From Brasenia schreberi (taxonomy: Eukaryota > Streptophyta > Magnoliopsida > Nymphaeales > Cabombaceae): 64,000 bases of DNA. The DNA lies in the NCBI GenBank assembly GCA_036023115.1, contig JAYKKT010000040.1, positions 2,229,501-2,293,500 on the forward strand, given 5' to 3'. The notes under the pieces were generated by a model. That model worked only from the letters and a program-made list of their open reading frames with translations. It was not told the DNA's origin and ran no database searches. A program made the position numbers and the translations under genes. Position 1 is the first letter of the stretch, and each line of letters starts with the position of its first letter. This document shows, piece by piece, positions 12,101 to 23,922 of this stretch.

Positions 12101-13329
12101 GGGAGTTCAATGAGGTATGACAATTAGCAGCCTTCAGGTTCACTAAATGTGACTTTAGATGTTATATGATTGTCATGTCGTGTGTGTGTCTCTTTGTTTT
12201 TGGGCATGCATAGGAGTGAGTCTTGTATGGTATGTGTATATCTGTGTTTCTCAGATTGTGAAAGAAGTCTGATTTATCTTTATGCTTCTTTGCACCTCCG
12301 AACATGAGGGTGCTTAATGCGTATCGTTACGGTTTGATAATACTCTATTGCGGGGTGTATCTGGTGACCAACGATTCTACAGTTAAAACGTTTGATGAAA
12401 CTACGCCCCAGCTGACAATTGTGATGATGCGATAAAAAGGGAATCCAGTTGTTCTCCATGCCATGGATAAAAAAACCTGTGGCAAGTTATCATTTTTAAC
12501 TTGGATCATATATAGACGTTGGTCTTTCTTAAACTGGAGTTCACGCTAGTTCTTTTCTCCAGTGAATACTTACCAGTTTCCCACTGATAGTTGATGACAT
12601 AGACAGTTGATTCATAATGATTTTCATTTGATGTATGTACTCGCTATATTTGTCAGTCGATCATGGTGCTGCTTCTGGATAGGTAATTGTGAATTTTTAT
12701 CTTGATATTCCATTTCAGGTTGTAGGCATCACGGGTCTGATTCTGACTAAGCTTGACGGTTCAGCTCGAGGTGGTTGTGTGGTATGTTTTCTTCCTTCTT
12801 TGCTGCTTTTAGTTCCTATAGCGGTGGCATTTCAGAAACGATGAACACCCAACACAAATATGACCATAAAAGTCCGTGTCGGTTTCATCGAAAGTGACGT
12901 GAAAGAAAGGTTCTCAGGTTTGACACAAACATGAGATGAAATGACATGCACATGACTTTGCTGTCAATTTCAAACATGAATAAAGACATAACATGAACAC
13001 GACCAGAAAAGTGCATGTCCTTGTGCATCCAAAATGATGGGAAACAAAATCAGGTCACATTTGGGTTAACCTATTTTTGGCACAAACTCAGGGTGACATT
13101 TGCACAAGCATGACCTACAACCACGAAATCAACACCCATACTTCTTATAATATAACAGGTAATAATAGCATTCTTGGTACCTACTAATTCAAAGAATATT
13201 TACTGCTACTTTCAGGTCAGTGTGGTGGACGAACTCGGGATACCTGTGAAGTTCGTAGGAGTTGGTGAGGGACTAGAGGACCTCCAGCCATTTGATGCAG
13301 AGGAATTTGTTAATGCCATTTTCTCATAA
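9136..13329 (+). CDS. CPFTSY: Chloroplast signal recognition particle receptor cpFtsY (SRP54-type GTPase)
   Basis: I joined eleven exons in frame: 9136-9477, 9610-9714, 9959-10032, 10109-10167, 10253-10290, 11058-11178, 11285-11353, 11444-11526, 12046-12114, 12719-12781 and 13216-13329. Together they code for 378 residues; Arabidopsis cpFtsY is about 366. All introns have GT-AG ends. Residues 1 to about 52 are a Ser/Arg-rich transit peptide ending near GFRCSASAG. The N domain follows (GFFTKLGRL, ENLAVID-like NLAVIDELLLYW), then the G domain: P-loop GVNGGGKTT (183-191), DTFRAAASEQL, DTSG (266-269), TKLD (330-333) and the C-terminal QPFDAEEFVNAIFS. cpFtsY docks the cpSRP-LHC complex at the thylakoid and works with cpSRP54 and ALB3. 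The ATG at 9136 is the first in frame and starts the transit peptide. The start of the 69-nt exon 7 was set by the conserved VLSQAVKKG. Confidence 0.95.
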
Positions 13330-14621
13330 AGGTCAACCTTTCAGGAATCTTCCACCCCTGCCGGATTCTTGTACAGCCACTTTCCAATCTTCCCGCTCTT
13401 GTTGATCTATTTATTGTTCTCTTTTCCCTTGGCATTTTTGACATCTTGTTAGTATTCCTTTAGGCTTGTTTGCTCCAATTCTCTATCGTAATGATTCCCA
13501 AGGTGACAATGGCTGCCAATGGTCACAGTTTATTGAGTTGTATCCACCACATATGCGTGTGTGTGTGAGAGAGAGAGAGGGAGATTTATGGGCGACACTG
13601 TAGCTTGATGTCTACCTCTGTTTCTTTCTCAATGAAAACTTGCTGAGCCTAGTTTAGGACTGTGAAACGACCGACCAGAGCTGCTTGTGGTTCAGCACCT
13701 GCTAGTCTCTTCCATCTTTAGTTTGTGATCTAGAATTGCAAGCTAAGCTCAATGTAACTATCCGAACCGAGCAGGAACAAGCCCTGTTTTTACGAGGGCT
13801 AGGTGGATCTCAGCGACCTACATAACCCCAACTGAATCCGCTAAAGTTCCTGTTGAATCTCGTCTGAAATATGAGCAATTAAGCGTCTAGCCAAACCAAA
13901 GTCTGTCAAAACCCCTTGCGTCTGAGTTCACCACTCAAACCAAACCAAAACCAAGCCTTGTTCCACGTCGAGTGGAGTCTAAGGCCTCCACCCAAGTGGA
14001 GTCGACTATGTGATTTTTTGTGGTTTTCTTGTATCACATTAGTACTAGAATAATTTCCCCACCAAAGATTGAACTTCATTTAAAAAGGTAGGTCCAGGTA
14101 CAATCAGAAAAAGAACTCCCATATAAAATAAAAATAGTTTACACTAGATACAAATAAAACAGGTTCAACATCGCAATCTAGTTGTAATCTTTATAAGACA
14201 ATCTAGTCATCTTTATAAGACGCCATCAAAGAATGAATTATACCACCATTGATATTCAGCACAATATCAACTTCTGAACTTCTCAAAATCCTGAAGGGGA
14301 AGAAAATATAGAGAAAGAGGGAGCTGATCAGATCTCCGCAGCTCCGCTGACTTGCTTTTTCACCCTAAAGGAAGGCGGTTGATAAATAGAGAGGAGGGAG
14401 AGAGAGGAGGGGCTGGAGGATGCACACCCATCCTTTCTCCCCATCTGTTTGCATTGAATTTACAAGATCATATTTATCTCCATAAATGATCAAAGTACGA
14501 AAACAAAAACTATAGAAATGAACCAGGATCATACTACACAGAAGGTCCCCTGATACATCATATAAAACCTGAATATTAAGAAGGCGAGCCAACACGAGAA
14601 AAGTTCTCTCTAATGTCTCTG
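13330..14621. other. cpFtsY 3' UTR and convergent spacer
   Basis: The cpFtsY 3' UTR probably covers the first few hundred bases; a GT/GA microsatellite lies at about 13555-13581. The rest separates the convergent cpFtsY and SIS pseudogene. The open frames 14365-14595 (minus) and others show no recognisable protein. Confidence 0.45.
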
Positions 14622-15196
14622 CTATTCTAGATTGGTATGCCGAGACCTAGTAACGTCCGGTGTCTGCCCAAGCAGAGACGCCAACTTGAAAACCACCATC
14701 TCAAACGGCACAAACATGGCTCCCTCGTACAAACTCCCCATTGTCGGCAACGAGTCACCACCACTATCTTTCTGGTCATCGGCCATTGTCTGAGCAGGCA
14801 GGTAAGCCATTCGATCGGCAAGCCTCGCGGCCGAGCCTCCCGGCTGCGTCCTGACGACAACGACGACGGCTCCGGCTCGCTTGGCTATTGAGCAGATCGC
14901 GTCGACGGTCGCAAACCCGCTGGGGGCCAGCGCTTGCAAGGAGGAGGTCACCGGCGGCGCAGACACGTCACCAACGCAGTGCGCGCGGAGGCCGAGGTGG
15001 GCCAGGCGCATGCAGAGGGCCCTCGCGGCCGACGCCGTGCACCACGAGTTGTGCGTCCCGGCTCGCGGCGGCCGCTATCTCCTGCACCAGCACGTCCAGC
15101 GCTGGCTGGCTCGTCGGGCGGGCAGGCGAAGACCGAGTTGATTCGCTCGGAGATTTGCGACGCTAGCGCTGCTGCTGCCGAGTCCGTTTCGTCCAT
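14622..15196 (-). pseudogene. SIS-domain sugar isomerase (At5g52190-like), frame-broken
   Basis: Read on the minus strand from the ATG at 15196, the start (MDETDSAAAALASQ, ISERINSVFA) and the end (DAICSIAKRAGA, PAQTMADD, MGSLYEGAMFV, RSRHTNLE then TAG at 14622) fit a single-exon plant SIS protein related to 6-phospho-3-hexuloisomerases. The frame is broken. One extra base sits in the C/G run near 15116-15121. The GVGREG motif is joined directly to ALCMRL near 15020, where relatives have four more residues, so about 13 nt are lost. Compensating indels lie near 14919-14941. The 390-nt downstream frame (14622-15011) is otherwise open. Total length is close to the family's usual length of about 200 codons, which suggests recent loss. 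The alternative is sequence error in GC-rich DNA, but the 13-nt gap argues against that. Confidence 0.85.
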
Positions 15197-15595
15197 TTCG
15201 ATTGTTGCCTTCGGGAGCGACGGTGCTGGTGCTTCTCGTTCTTCTTATCCTGTACTGAAAAGTTTTAATGGTTGTTGTTGCCTTGTGGCTGGCTTCCTGC
15301 GAACTGAAGGCACCGTGGGGTGTACGACTCGCCAAGTTCGCACACGTATAGAGAGATAAAACGTAATGGCCCTCCGAAGTCTCTGTAGGGTTGGCATTTT
15401 CTCTGTAAACCGTAAAAGACCGGCAGTTGTGTCTACGTAACTCTTTTAGGAGTATGACCGGGTCTGCTGACCCCACTTGCCTTTCATAAGGAAGGTTATC
15501 AGTTTCCTGTCTAGGTCTGCGGTATCGTCATGTCATTAACATTTCGTGTTAAAAACAGGTCAATCTGAACATGGCTCTTCATGAACATGCCATTA
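15197..15595. other. 5' flank of the SIS pseudogene
   Basis: GC-rich near 15200 and AT-rich beyond. The minus-strand frame 15075-15476 only overlaps the pseudogene and shows no extra domain. No promoter element could be placed. Confidence 0.35.
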
Positions 15596-15902
15596 GGGTG
15601 TGTTTGATCGGTCAAGTCCCTCATACTAAACCTACAACCTAGATTCACGTAGACTTATAATCATAGTCTCGAGGAACTGTTTGATTTGTGAGAGAGGAGG
15701 AGCTTCAGTATTGGTGTAATGACCCTAAATCCAGACCCGTTTCCTTCTAGCGCCAATACTTTTTACTCGAATTGGGTCTATATAACTAGAACCATTGTTC
15801 TATACTAGCAACCTATTATGCGGTTAATGGATAACGGGACTTAAAACTACTAGCACAAAAAATCAAAGTCTAGCTCCCTTGAACCTTGTATCCAACAAAC
15901 CC
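15596..15902. mobile_element. Possible hAT-like MITE
   Basis: It begins GGGTGTGTTTGATC and ends ATCCAACAAACCC. The ends form imperfect inverted repeats of the 'GGGTGTGTTTGG' kind seen in many small plant hAT elements. It is about 305 bp long with no coding capacity. I could not find a clean 8-bp target-site duplication, so this is tentative. Confidence 0.35.
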
Positions 15903-17200
15903 TTGGTGTTCAATTTCCAGCATTCCATTGTCAGCTTTTAATTTCATGTTTTAGCTTATGTATATACATTGTCAATTCACGTTAACCTTAAAACAGGTAA
16001 ACTCTAACGTGACCCCATTCCTTTCTCGTTTCTTTGGGTGAATATTCCCATGAACTTTTTACATGTGCCACCATCTTTTTCCTGCAATTTCATGTTCCAT
16101 GTTAGGATCATGGTCATTGTATCGCGCATCAAGAAATAGGCTGATCCCAAAATGAGCCAAGCTTTTGTGAAACTTCAGTGGCGTTCGTGTCCGGATATAT
16201 CACATCCAATGGAGACCCCCACAGTAAAGAATTACTGCATATTGAGGCATAAGCACCGGAGCACGAACAATTGCAGGTTTTGTTTAAGTTTTCTGGCGAG
16301 ATAGATATGCCAGACATGGAGCTACTGAAGCATACAAGCTGTCTTCAATGAAACAAAACGATAAACGAAGTGGTTCCAAGTTGTATCTACAACGAAGTTA
16401 TGTTTAAGCTTGAAGTTATCTAAATCAAAGCATATGCGAGTTTGAGCTAAGCTCAAGTAGTAACAATTCTAAGTTCGAGCCTCGATCCACCAGTCTCAGC
16501 CCATACCCTCATTTGCCAACTGATCAAGGGCCTGTATGTTCTCGGTTAAATACATACAGGCCACAATCACAGTTGGATTTTCCTTGACCCTGTACATTTT
16601 TGCAAATATACATCTTGCATTTGTATAACCGTTACGCAAGCCTTCTGTCATACTACGCACCGACTGCTAGAGGGTGCAACAAGAGAAGCTCCTGGGAGAT
16701 CTCTCAGATTAGTAGCATTCTTGCTCAAGCTCTCTCTAACTTTAAAGGTATGACGAATCTGATGCATTAGTGCTGGAAAAGTCACTCTTGTGATAAAAGA
16801 TCAGACAATTTTATGCCGACCAGCAGCTACCAACAGCAACTCACCTCCTTTTGTCCTTGAGATGGAATTCATCGCTAACTTTGTTTGTGGACTCACCAAG
16901 CCCATGCGCACAGGGGTGACAATGTGAACCAAGAAGCTAGACTTTGGCCTATTGACTAAAGAAATGCACCAACCAAAAATCCATAGTAACGGAGAAAGAA
17001 CACATTCACATCCGTCAAAAATTAAACCATGGTAAACTACATAGTACAAAACTTACGAGGATCTCAAGGCCAGTCAATTATGTTCAACCAAAAATTGATG
17101 TTAAGATCAGCAAGCAAAACGTAGACTACACACAAACATCGAACAGCAGGTTAACTACAATCAACTGGCAAAAGGAAAAGGTCAAACCAGAACTGGCAGG
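15903..17200. other. Spacer and 3' flank of inhibitor-2
   Basis: No gene is recognised. The part next to 17200 would hold the inhibitor-2 3' UTR. The frames at 16129-16317 and 16801-17049 (minus) do not resemble a protein I know. Confidence 0.4.
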
Positions 17201-20200
17201 TCACTCCAATTTGACATCATGCCCATTATTTGATGCTGTAGATTGGGTTGCATCTTGTGCCTCACTTCCTTCAATGCTTATTGCACTCGTACTACCCGTT
17301 AAGGAGGATTTAGTGTTAGCTTCTTTCTTGTCTTTCACATCATCCTCTTCGGCTTCATCACTGAAAAGGGATCCTTTCTGCATCAGTTCTTTAACCTTTC
17401 GGAACTCGTCATAATGTGATCTCCTATGCTCTTTAAAACTCAATCTGCCATTATCTGTTTCCGAGTCTGCAATGTAGGAAATGCAAAATTATTAACTAGT
17501 AACATCCTTCACCACATGGTAGGTTTCAAGCATATATACTCTGAAGAATATTTAACGCTACTTCCATCACAAATTGCGAGGAACAAAAAACGGCAATTTG
17601 AGAAGATGTAAAGCAAGTTGCTGTGAATTCTTTATGCAGTCAACTGTCTATTACATTGCTATTGTAATTGAAGATCATCCTTATCTATTCCTCATTCCAA
17701 TCTGGAATTTCACCATTACTTCTATTCTAGCTATAATAATGCTTGATCTATAAAAACCCTTTTAATACATCATATCTTTAGTCTAGTAATTGTTTGGTGT
17801 TGTGGAGTTTATTTCAAGTTGCAGCTATCCAGTCCAACTCAGTTCTTTCTCTACTTATCTACGAACCATGGTCTTTGCATGTGAAGGAAGAGCCTCTAAT
17901 AGTCAAAAGATCTTTAATGTTTCCAAAGGCCAATGCTTTCTTAGTTCTGTTCAGAAGTTCCATATAGAATGCCTTAACCTTATATTCATCGTCTAAATGA
18001 ATTTTTTGAGCTTAAAGTGTTTGTCTGAGACATCCAACATAATATTTAGATCCTAACGGCTCACAATTGACCGCAAGTTCAACACTTTGACATACCTTGG
18101 ACAAGTTACAAGTTTTAGCACTCCCGGTTGAAATAAGGTCATCCCTTTGAACCAAAAATAATTTAAAGGCAATGATGAAGAGCACCAAATCGTCCAACAT
18201 GGTTCCACAAGTTGTAAATGAAAGTAACCTTCATCATCTTGCTCCATGGCATCCCCCTCATCCTCGGATGATGTCCAACCTCCATTCTTCCTAGACTGCA
18301 TACTTGAGGATGCACTGTCGCCGAAAGCAGACCAAATTGCATCCACACGAACAGAGACACCTGTTCTCTCCTCACCATCCCGTATTGGTGACACAGAACC
18401 TGCATAAAGTAGCTGAATGAGGTTGACACTCTTCAAGAGCTACACTTACAAGGCCCCACGAAGGTCAGTAAATTACTAAGACATGCGATCAAATTTTTAC
18501 ACACACCATCTTCATCAACCATAGGATGGTAGGGAGTCTTGGGCTCATCAATTTTTTGCCTAATAGGCTTATTGGCCTCTATCTCAACCAAGTTAGCCTC
18601 ATCCCAGATTACACGACCCCTGATACAAAATGGAAATAGCAATCTGAGGAACATATTAAGAAGAAAAAGGAAATGACAAAAAAAAAACAGGACCATTTGA
18701 TGAGACAGATGAATGCACGTGTCGACAATCAAGATATGTAAACGTAGCGTCAGTGTAGACTATGAACTTGTCATGTTTACAGGAAATTTTTCTTGATACT
18801 TGTTTAGGAACTCCACATCACTTGAAAACTTGAAAAGTAACATATGGGGATGGTAAAGAAGCGAAGTTCACGGTGGCTCTCCTGGTTAGGGCTTGACTCA
18901 AAAGAATCTTCCAGCTGAAGTTCACAAATTCAATACCTGAGGGATTCTAGGTCATTTTGGGGTCTGCCTCCCCATTCCCCAACTTGTGAATAAATACAAT
19001 CTAGAAAAGAAGCAGGCTCCGCTAGATAGTTTTCTTGTTCAGAAATTAGGCTGTCAAGACAGATACCACGTAAAACATCTTCACTCATGGAGAGAAGACA
19101 AACAAGTCATAAGGTGATAGGTATGAGAATCAGCAAACTAGAACTATCGAAACTAATAAACTCATTTTAGATGACAGAAGTAAAATGCTACTTCTGTGCA
19201 TCATCCTGCCTTCTTATGCCAGCAAATATGTGTTCAGATGAGGACAGTGAGATGATTGACATTCAAAGAAAATTACTGAATGAAGCTAATAAAATTAAAG
19301 TAGTCACCAGCAAATCATGGATACTTGAGACTAATGTTACCGTATCAGTCTGTACATGTATCATTTTGTAGGGATTTCTGACATAATACAGTGCCTCATA
19401 TTGGTTTATGCTACAGTGTCAGCCTGTATCATATTGTATCGTGCTATACAGGGATACACCCATCGCATAAACTGAATCATGCAATTTTCAGTAGGTTGGG
19501 GCTTTTAAAGCCCTTCTAGCTTCATTCCTCTCCCATCTACACTTATGTAAGGGGAGATTTTGTCAATTTCCTTGTAAATGAAGCTTTATCGGCCTTGTGG
19601 GAGTGATGTCTTCATGTTTTGAGCAATAAACTTTCTATTCCATTTGTGTTGCATAGTCCTTTTGTTGCATTTCATGTACGAATCATTATTTTCTTTTATT
19701 TCATTCATCCAAGTATAGGAGGAGATTTTGCTAGTTTCTTGGTTACTTGAAACTTTTTTAGGCTTGTAGTGGCGATTTCTTCAAACTTTGAGGTACGATG
19801 AACTATGAATTACAGTTTTTCTTTATTTTTTCGAATTTTTGTTGCATTTGATGCATGCAGTATTTCTTTTGTCATGTTAAGCATTTGAGTCTATTTTGGT
19901 CGATAGATGTTGGGATCTTCTCGGTCGGGGACATTTTGATGACCCGAGTCAATAGTACACTTCAGTGGGAAGTGGCCTGAGAATAAAGGTAATTTCCGTG
20001 ATAAACACACGAGTAGTGGTATCCTAATTAAAGGTGATTTCCACATTGTTAACTTAGTATCAGTTAATGTAACTTCTTGCATTGTTAACTTATTAAATCC
20101 ATGATATGCTATTGTTTTAATGCAATGCCAATGTTAGTCCTACTTGATTTGGTTCTTAACAATTATTTAGGTTTTTCTTTATTTTTCTAATTTTATTTTT

Positions 20201-22164
20201 TATATTTTTAATTGAAAACAAATTTGTGGTATGTTATGATATGGTACGATACAATACGGCTGTATCATATGATGGCCAGAAACGATATATGTCACAATAT
20301 ACACTGGTTGAGGCATTATAGGAAACGTTAAGAAAACCAACATAGCTCAATGATGTAACTCTTGCCAATCAAAATTCAAGAATCTAAATTCGGGATTAAA
20401 TCATGTCTTATAAGAAGATTTGACGTGTATTCTTAAAACAAAATAGTAAAGGCAAGAACTCTGATTAGGTTATTAGATCACACCAAACATAGCAATTGCA
20501 GCATCTTGTCTCTCTGAGAATGCACTCAGTTCGATTGCATTAGTTGCTAGGGGCTTCTCTAATACTAAGATGAGCTTCAAGCTTCTCTTGGCTTACCTCT
20601 TGTTTCCCATAATTGGTAAAATAGCTAGTTCTCTAGCAGTGAGATAGTCTTTGTTGGATATCCACTCACAGCTGCCACAACCTCATTTGGTTAACCTTCA
20701 TGCATGCATTTATAAATTATGTAATACCTATTCTCTTTGTCTTTTTTCTTCACTGGATGAGACATCTATTCATTTAAAGTATTTGCCATTTATCTTGAAT
20801 GTTCCGTCCTTCTGATGAAAGAAGGAACTTGATGATTGTAAAAGCAGACGACAAATTACAACATCAATACTTGTACAATATGAGATTATCTCATTAATCT
20901 CCTCAAAGTGATGTTATCGGTAAAGATTGGGACACAGGCATCCCTCATAGACTCACATTATCATCTTCAAATATATTTATCGTGTGAAACAATCAAACAC
21001 AGTAGATCATTTCTCTGTTCCATACGTGCACGAATAACGCCATGAAGAGAAAAGACAAAGTACCTTAAAATGGTAAATGAAATCTTTTTATTATAAACAA
21101 CAGAGTGTACAACACAACATATTTAAAGGAACATATAAAAGTAATTTGGTTTTAATTGTCAAATCAAAATTTACGTGAAGGACACCGTTCCATGAACAAA
21201 GTTACGCGATAATTTTATTACTCCATTCTGGAAAAGCTTTTTATGAGTTCAGTTCCACCCAAGCAAACAATTAACAAACGAAAAAAAATATACGGATAAG
21301 AAGGTTTGGCTTTATATGGAAACAATATAACTTTGTCTTCCAACTCATGGCTCCTAATTTTGAAAAGAAGATTATTTCACTAAAACGTAAGAAGAATTTA
21401 TTGGATTGACGTAAGCTAAGATTACCGAAAATGATAAAAAGTCACTTTAGTAAGAGATGGTAAAGTTCAGAAGAGAAAAAGAAAAACATTGCAGGAATAG
21501 ATTGCAAGCAGAGATTGTCCATGGCAGAGAACGGATAATCTATGCTAGAGAACAAGTCAAACAAACTCCATCAACTTTTGTACAATATTTAGACTTGCAA
21601 CTTGGACCAAGCCAAAGTTTCCTTCATCATTTTCATCTGCAATAAAAAGTTTCCCAGAACTGCTCGCGAACGTTCCCCAGTTTCACAACGAGGATTTATT
21701 CGATTAGTGCATAAATCTGTTCCCTAAACAAAATAAAACAAAAGTAAAAATCTTTATTGGGTTTAAGTATATCTTGAAACTCAAAGACAAGACATGATTC
21801 AATTTCAGAGAATCATCTTCCCAGCTTCAGCTTGAACGGTTCTTAATTTAATAGCATTTTGGGATATTTTCCGCGACAAATTACCCTAATCACCAGAAAA
21901 ATCACTACGAAGTTTATACAAATCACAAAATTCTACCCAACAAAAAAGAACAAACAGGGGTTAACTGCACCTAAACCATCTATAAAACTAGCTCGTTTCC
22001 CTTTCCGGACTTCGGCTGCAAGACCTAAAAGGAGATCGCCTGGTAATCACGACCAAGGTACCAAAACGACCCAATTCGAATAGAATAGCATGATGACATC
22101 CGAACACACGAGAGAGAGAGAGAGAGAGAGAGCACCTGACCCTTGATCCACGGCTCTTCTTCAT
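17201..22164 (-). CDS. I-2: Protein phosphatase 1 inhibitor-2 (PPP1R2 / AtI-2 type)
   Basis: Four exons on the minus strand join in frame to 192 residues: 22164-22136 (29 nt), 18619-18507, 18399-18229 and 17466-17201. The clear family blocks are [18 protein letters not shown] (residues 11-28), [11 protein letters not shown] containing the PxTPYH site phosphorylated in animal inhibitor-2 (about 33-43), an acidic [12 protein letters not shown] stretch and [12 protein letters not shown] (HYDEF at 122-126). Inhibitor-2 binds and inhibits PP1 through an RVxW-like site, an IDoHA helix carrying the HYxE motif and further contacts; in plants it is mainly nuclear and cytosolic. Exons 2-4 are very sure. 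Exon 1 ([10 protein letters not shown], donor AG|GTGCTC) is inferred from correct phase, a donor and the usual short basic N-terminus. It makes intron 1 about 3.5 kb. A less likely alternative first exon is 19088-18944. Confidence 0.86.
18868..18990 (+). mobile_element. tRNA-SINE-like fragment inside inhibitor-2 intron 1
   Basis: TGGCTCTCCTGGTTAGGGC resembles a box A region and AAATTCAATACCTGAGGGA a diverged box B, followed by GGTCTGCCTCCCC. Layout and spacing resemble the SINE copies elsewhere in the window, but divergence is high. Confidence 0.35.
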
Positions 22165-22302
22165 CCCCGAGATTCACGATTTCCCCTTCTTCTTCTCCTT
22201 GATCTTGATAGATGAAAGTGTCAACGAGGGGATTTCCGATACTCAGACTCTTCGTGGTGGTGGCGTCGGGGGGGAAGAGGCGTTGATTCTTTCCCAATAG
22301 CT

Positions 22303-22480
22303 ATGGGAAAATGTCATTTTGATAGTATCCCAGAAAAGGACGTAAAATTGCCTGCGGTTCCGTGTTCGTACTCCTCCTCCCTCTCATAAGTAGTGGGAAA
22401 ATTGCTACTTTTGGGAAATCCCAGGAAATGGCCTGAAATTGCCTAATGTTCCTGATACGGACTTCATTTTCCCTGGAAAC
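22303..22480. repeat. Two diverged tandem copies (~90 bp) upstream of inhibitor-2
   Basis: Copy 1 starts ATGGGAAAATG at about 22303 and copy 2 starts GTGGGAAAATTG at about 22392. Both continue with a ...ATCCCAG.AAA(.)GG...TGAAATTGCCT-like series and a GTTCC...GTAC/ATACGGACT-like end. Clearly diverged. The position just upstream of the inhibitor-2 first exon could make it part of the promoter or 5' UTR. Confidence 0.45.
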
Positions 22481-23730
22481 CATCAAACGTGACAAACAGA
22501 AGTTGACTCGGGAAATCATTCCAACCTCTGGTTTCTTTTACCACACAAAAACAGATAGTCACATGCAGCACAAAGCAGGTCAGGGGCTTAGGAGCCAACA
22601 AGGGTGAGGAGATGAGACGAGCCACTCATGGCTCAGCGTGATCTGAGTAGAGCAAGTGAGCTGAGCTGCTCGTGAGCTACTTGAGATCGACTCAACACAA
22701 ACCCAAACTTGACTTGGTTGCATCGAGCACGAATGCCAATTGATATGTAATCTACTGGGTTCGAGTTTTACAGTGCTAGGTTCTAGTTGCATGCGAGTTT
22801 TGACAAACTTTATTCATGTTTAATGGAGAAGACTAATATAAAAGGAGATGAAGGGCCTCGAGCCAAATCATTATTTTGCTCAGCCGTTTGGCTAAGATGA
22901 AGCATAGTATCTTGATCAAGTGGTTTAAAGTAGTCGTTTATCACGCAACTATGTGGAGCTTTTAACTGGTCGACCTTGATTCAAGCTTAAATTCAAATTC
23001 ATTCACGAGCTCAATCGAGCTAGCAAGCTCAAGTTTGAGAAAGAAACGAGCCTAATAAGCTGGATTTGAGTTCCTAAAATATAGCAAGAACCGAGTATGA
23101 GCTCAGATATCGAAGCATGATCGATTTGAGCTCGAGTTAAATCCAAACATCTCTTAAATGAGACGACTCGACTCTTTATTTTTGTTACAAGAGGAGGCCA
23201 AAGCCTAACACTCACACATGCACCCATTGGTTGACGAACTCCCCACCAGCAGTAACGGTGCTAGACCGCCCTGCCGTTGCTAACACTATCAGTGCGAGAT
23301 TGATTCAACTTGTCTTATGCAATACTTGGGCATGACCCTTTCTCTTATACAAACAAAAGATGGCACGAACACAACCATGACCCGAACACAAAACATTTCC
23401 ACATCTACCATCTCACTTGAATTCTTCTCCCATCCCTCCCACAAGCAAAAGAATCGTGCCAAATGGTTCCGGTGGATACCGTTATTGAATTTAGAACTAC
23501 TAGTGGATTTGGGCATTCAAAACACCAAGACTAAGTTGAGCCCATCAAACAGCAAAGCATTCATTCGGGTTCGGGCAAAATAGAACGGAATTTGGGTTTG
23601 GGTATCTCCCAAATCCACAGACGTTACTTGGATCGGGATCTGAATGCTGCTTGAGTCGGTATTTGACTCGGATTCATACCGAAAGTGAACCCCGAAAGAA
23701 GAGAGATCGTCTCTCGTTAGTGATCATCCC
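22481..23730. other. Bidirectional spacer between inhibitor-2 and RPL10A
   Basis: The divergent genes share this spacer. It carries a SINE at 23176-23290. Text of the 'gagctcgagctt' type at 22600-23130 looks like an old degraded repeat. No gene is recognised. Confidence 0.4.
23176..23290 (-). mobile_element. tRNA-derived SINE copy
   Basis: Minus-strand order: AACGGCAGGGCGGTCTAGC, GTTACTGCTGGTGGGGAGTT, GGTGCATGTGTGAGTGTTAG, GCTTTGGCCTCCTCTTGTAA and CAAAAATAAA. This is the full tail of the family; only the first few head bases are altered. Confidence 0.75.
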
Positions 23731-23922
23731 GGCCCAAAAGAAGACAAACTTAAGCCGTTGATTCCTTCTTATCACGGTCCAGATGATACCTCATCCAAAG
23801 TATATTAGTTTGGTCCGCACCTTAATATTACTGTTTTGTGCTTAGGGTTTTGCCTAGAAAGCTTGGTGCTTGTGGCATTGCGTCGCCTCTCCTTGTCGCT
23901 CTCTTCGTTCCCGCTAGGGTTT
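23731..23922 (+). promoter_or_regulatory. RPL10A promoter / leader with site II and telo-box elements
   Basis: GGCCCA at 23731-23736 is the complement of the site II core TGGGCC. TAGGGTTT (telo-box, complement AAACCCTA) occurs at 23843-23850 and again at 23915-23922. Site II with a telo-box is the known signature of plant ribosomal-protein promoters and leaders. CT-rich leader sequence follows. Motifs are seen; function is by analogy. Confidence 0.65.

Noticed and set aside
12840..13160. Extra exon of cpFtsY within intron 10
   Set aside because: The flanking exons join in frame to the known protein without it; the text (ACACGAAATCAACACCC-like) is part of an old dispersed repeat.
18944..19088. 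Minus-strand frame starting [18 protein letters not shown] as inhibitor-2 exon 1
   Set aside because: It has a phase-compatible donor, but inhibitor-2 proteins start with a short basic segment; the 22164 exon fits better. Kept only as an alternative.
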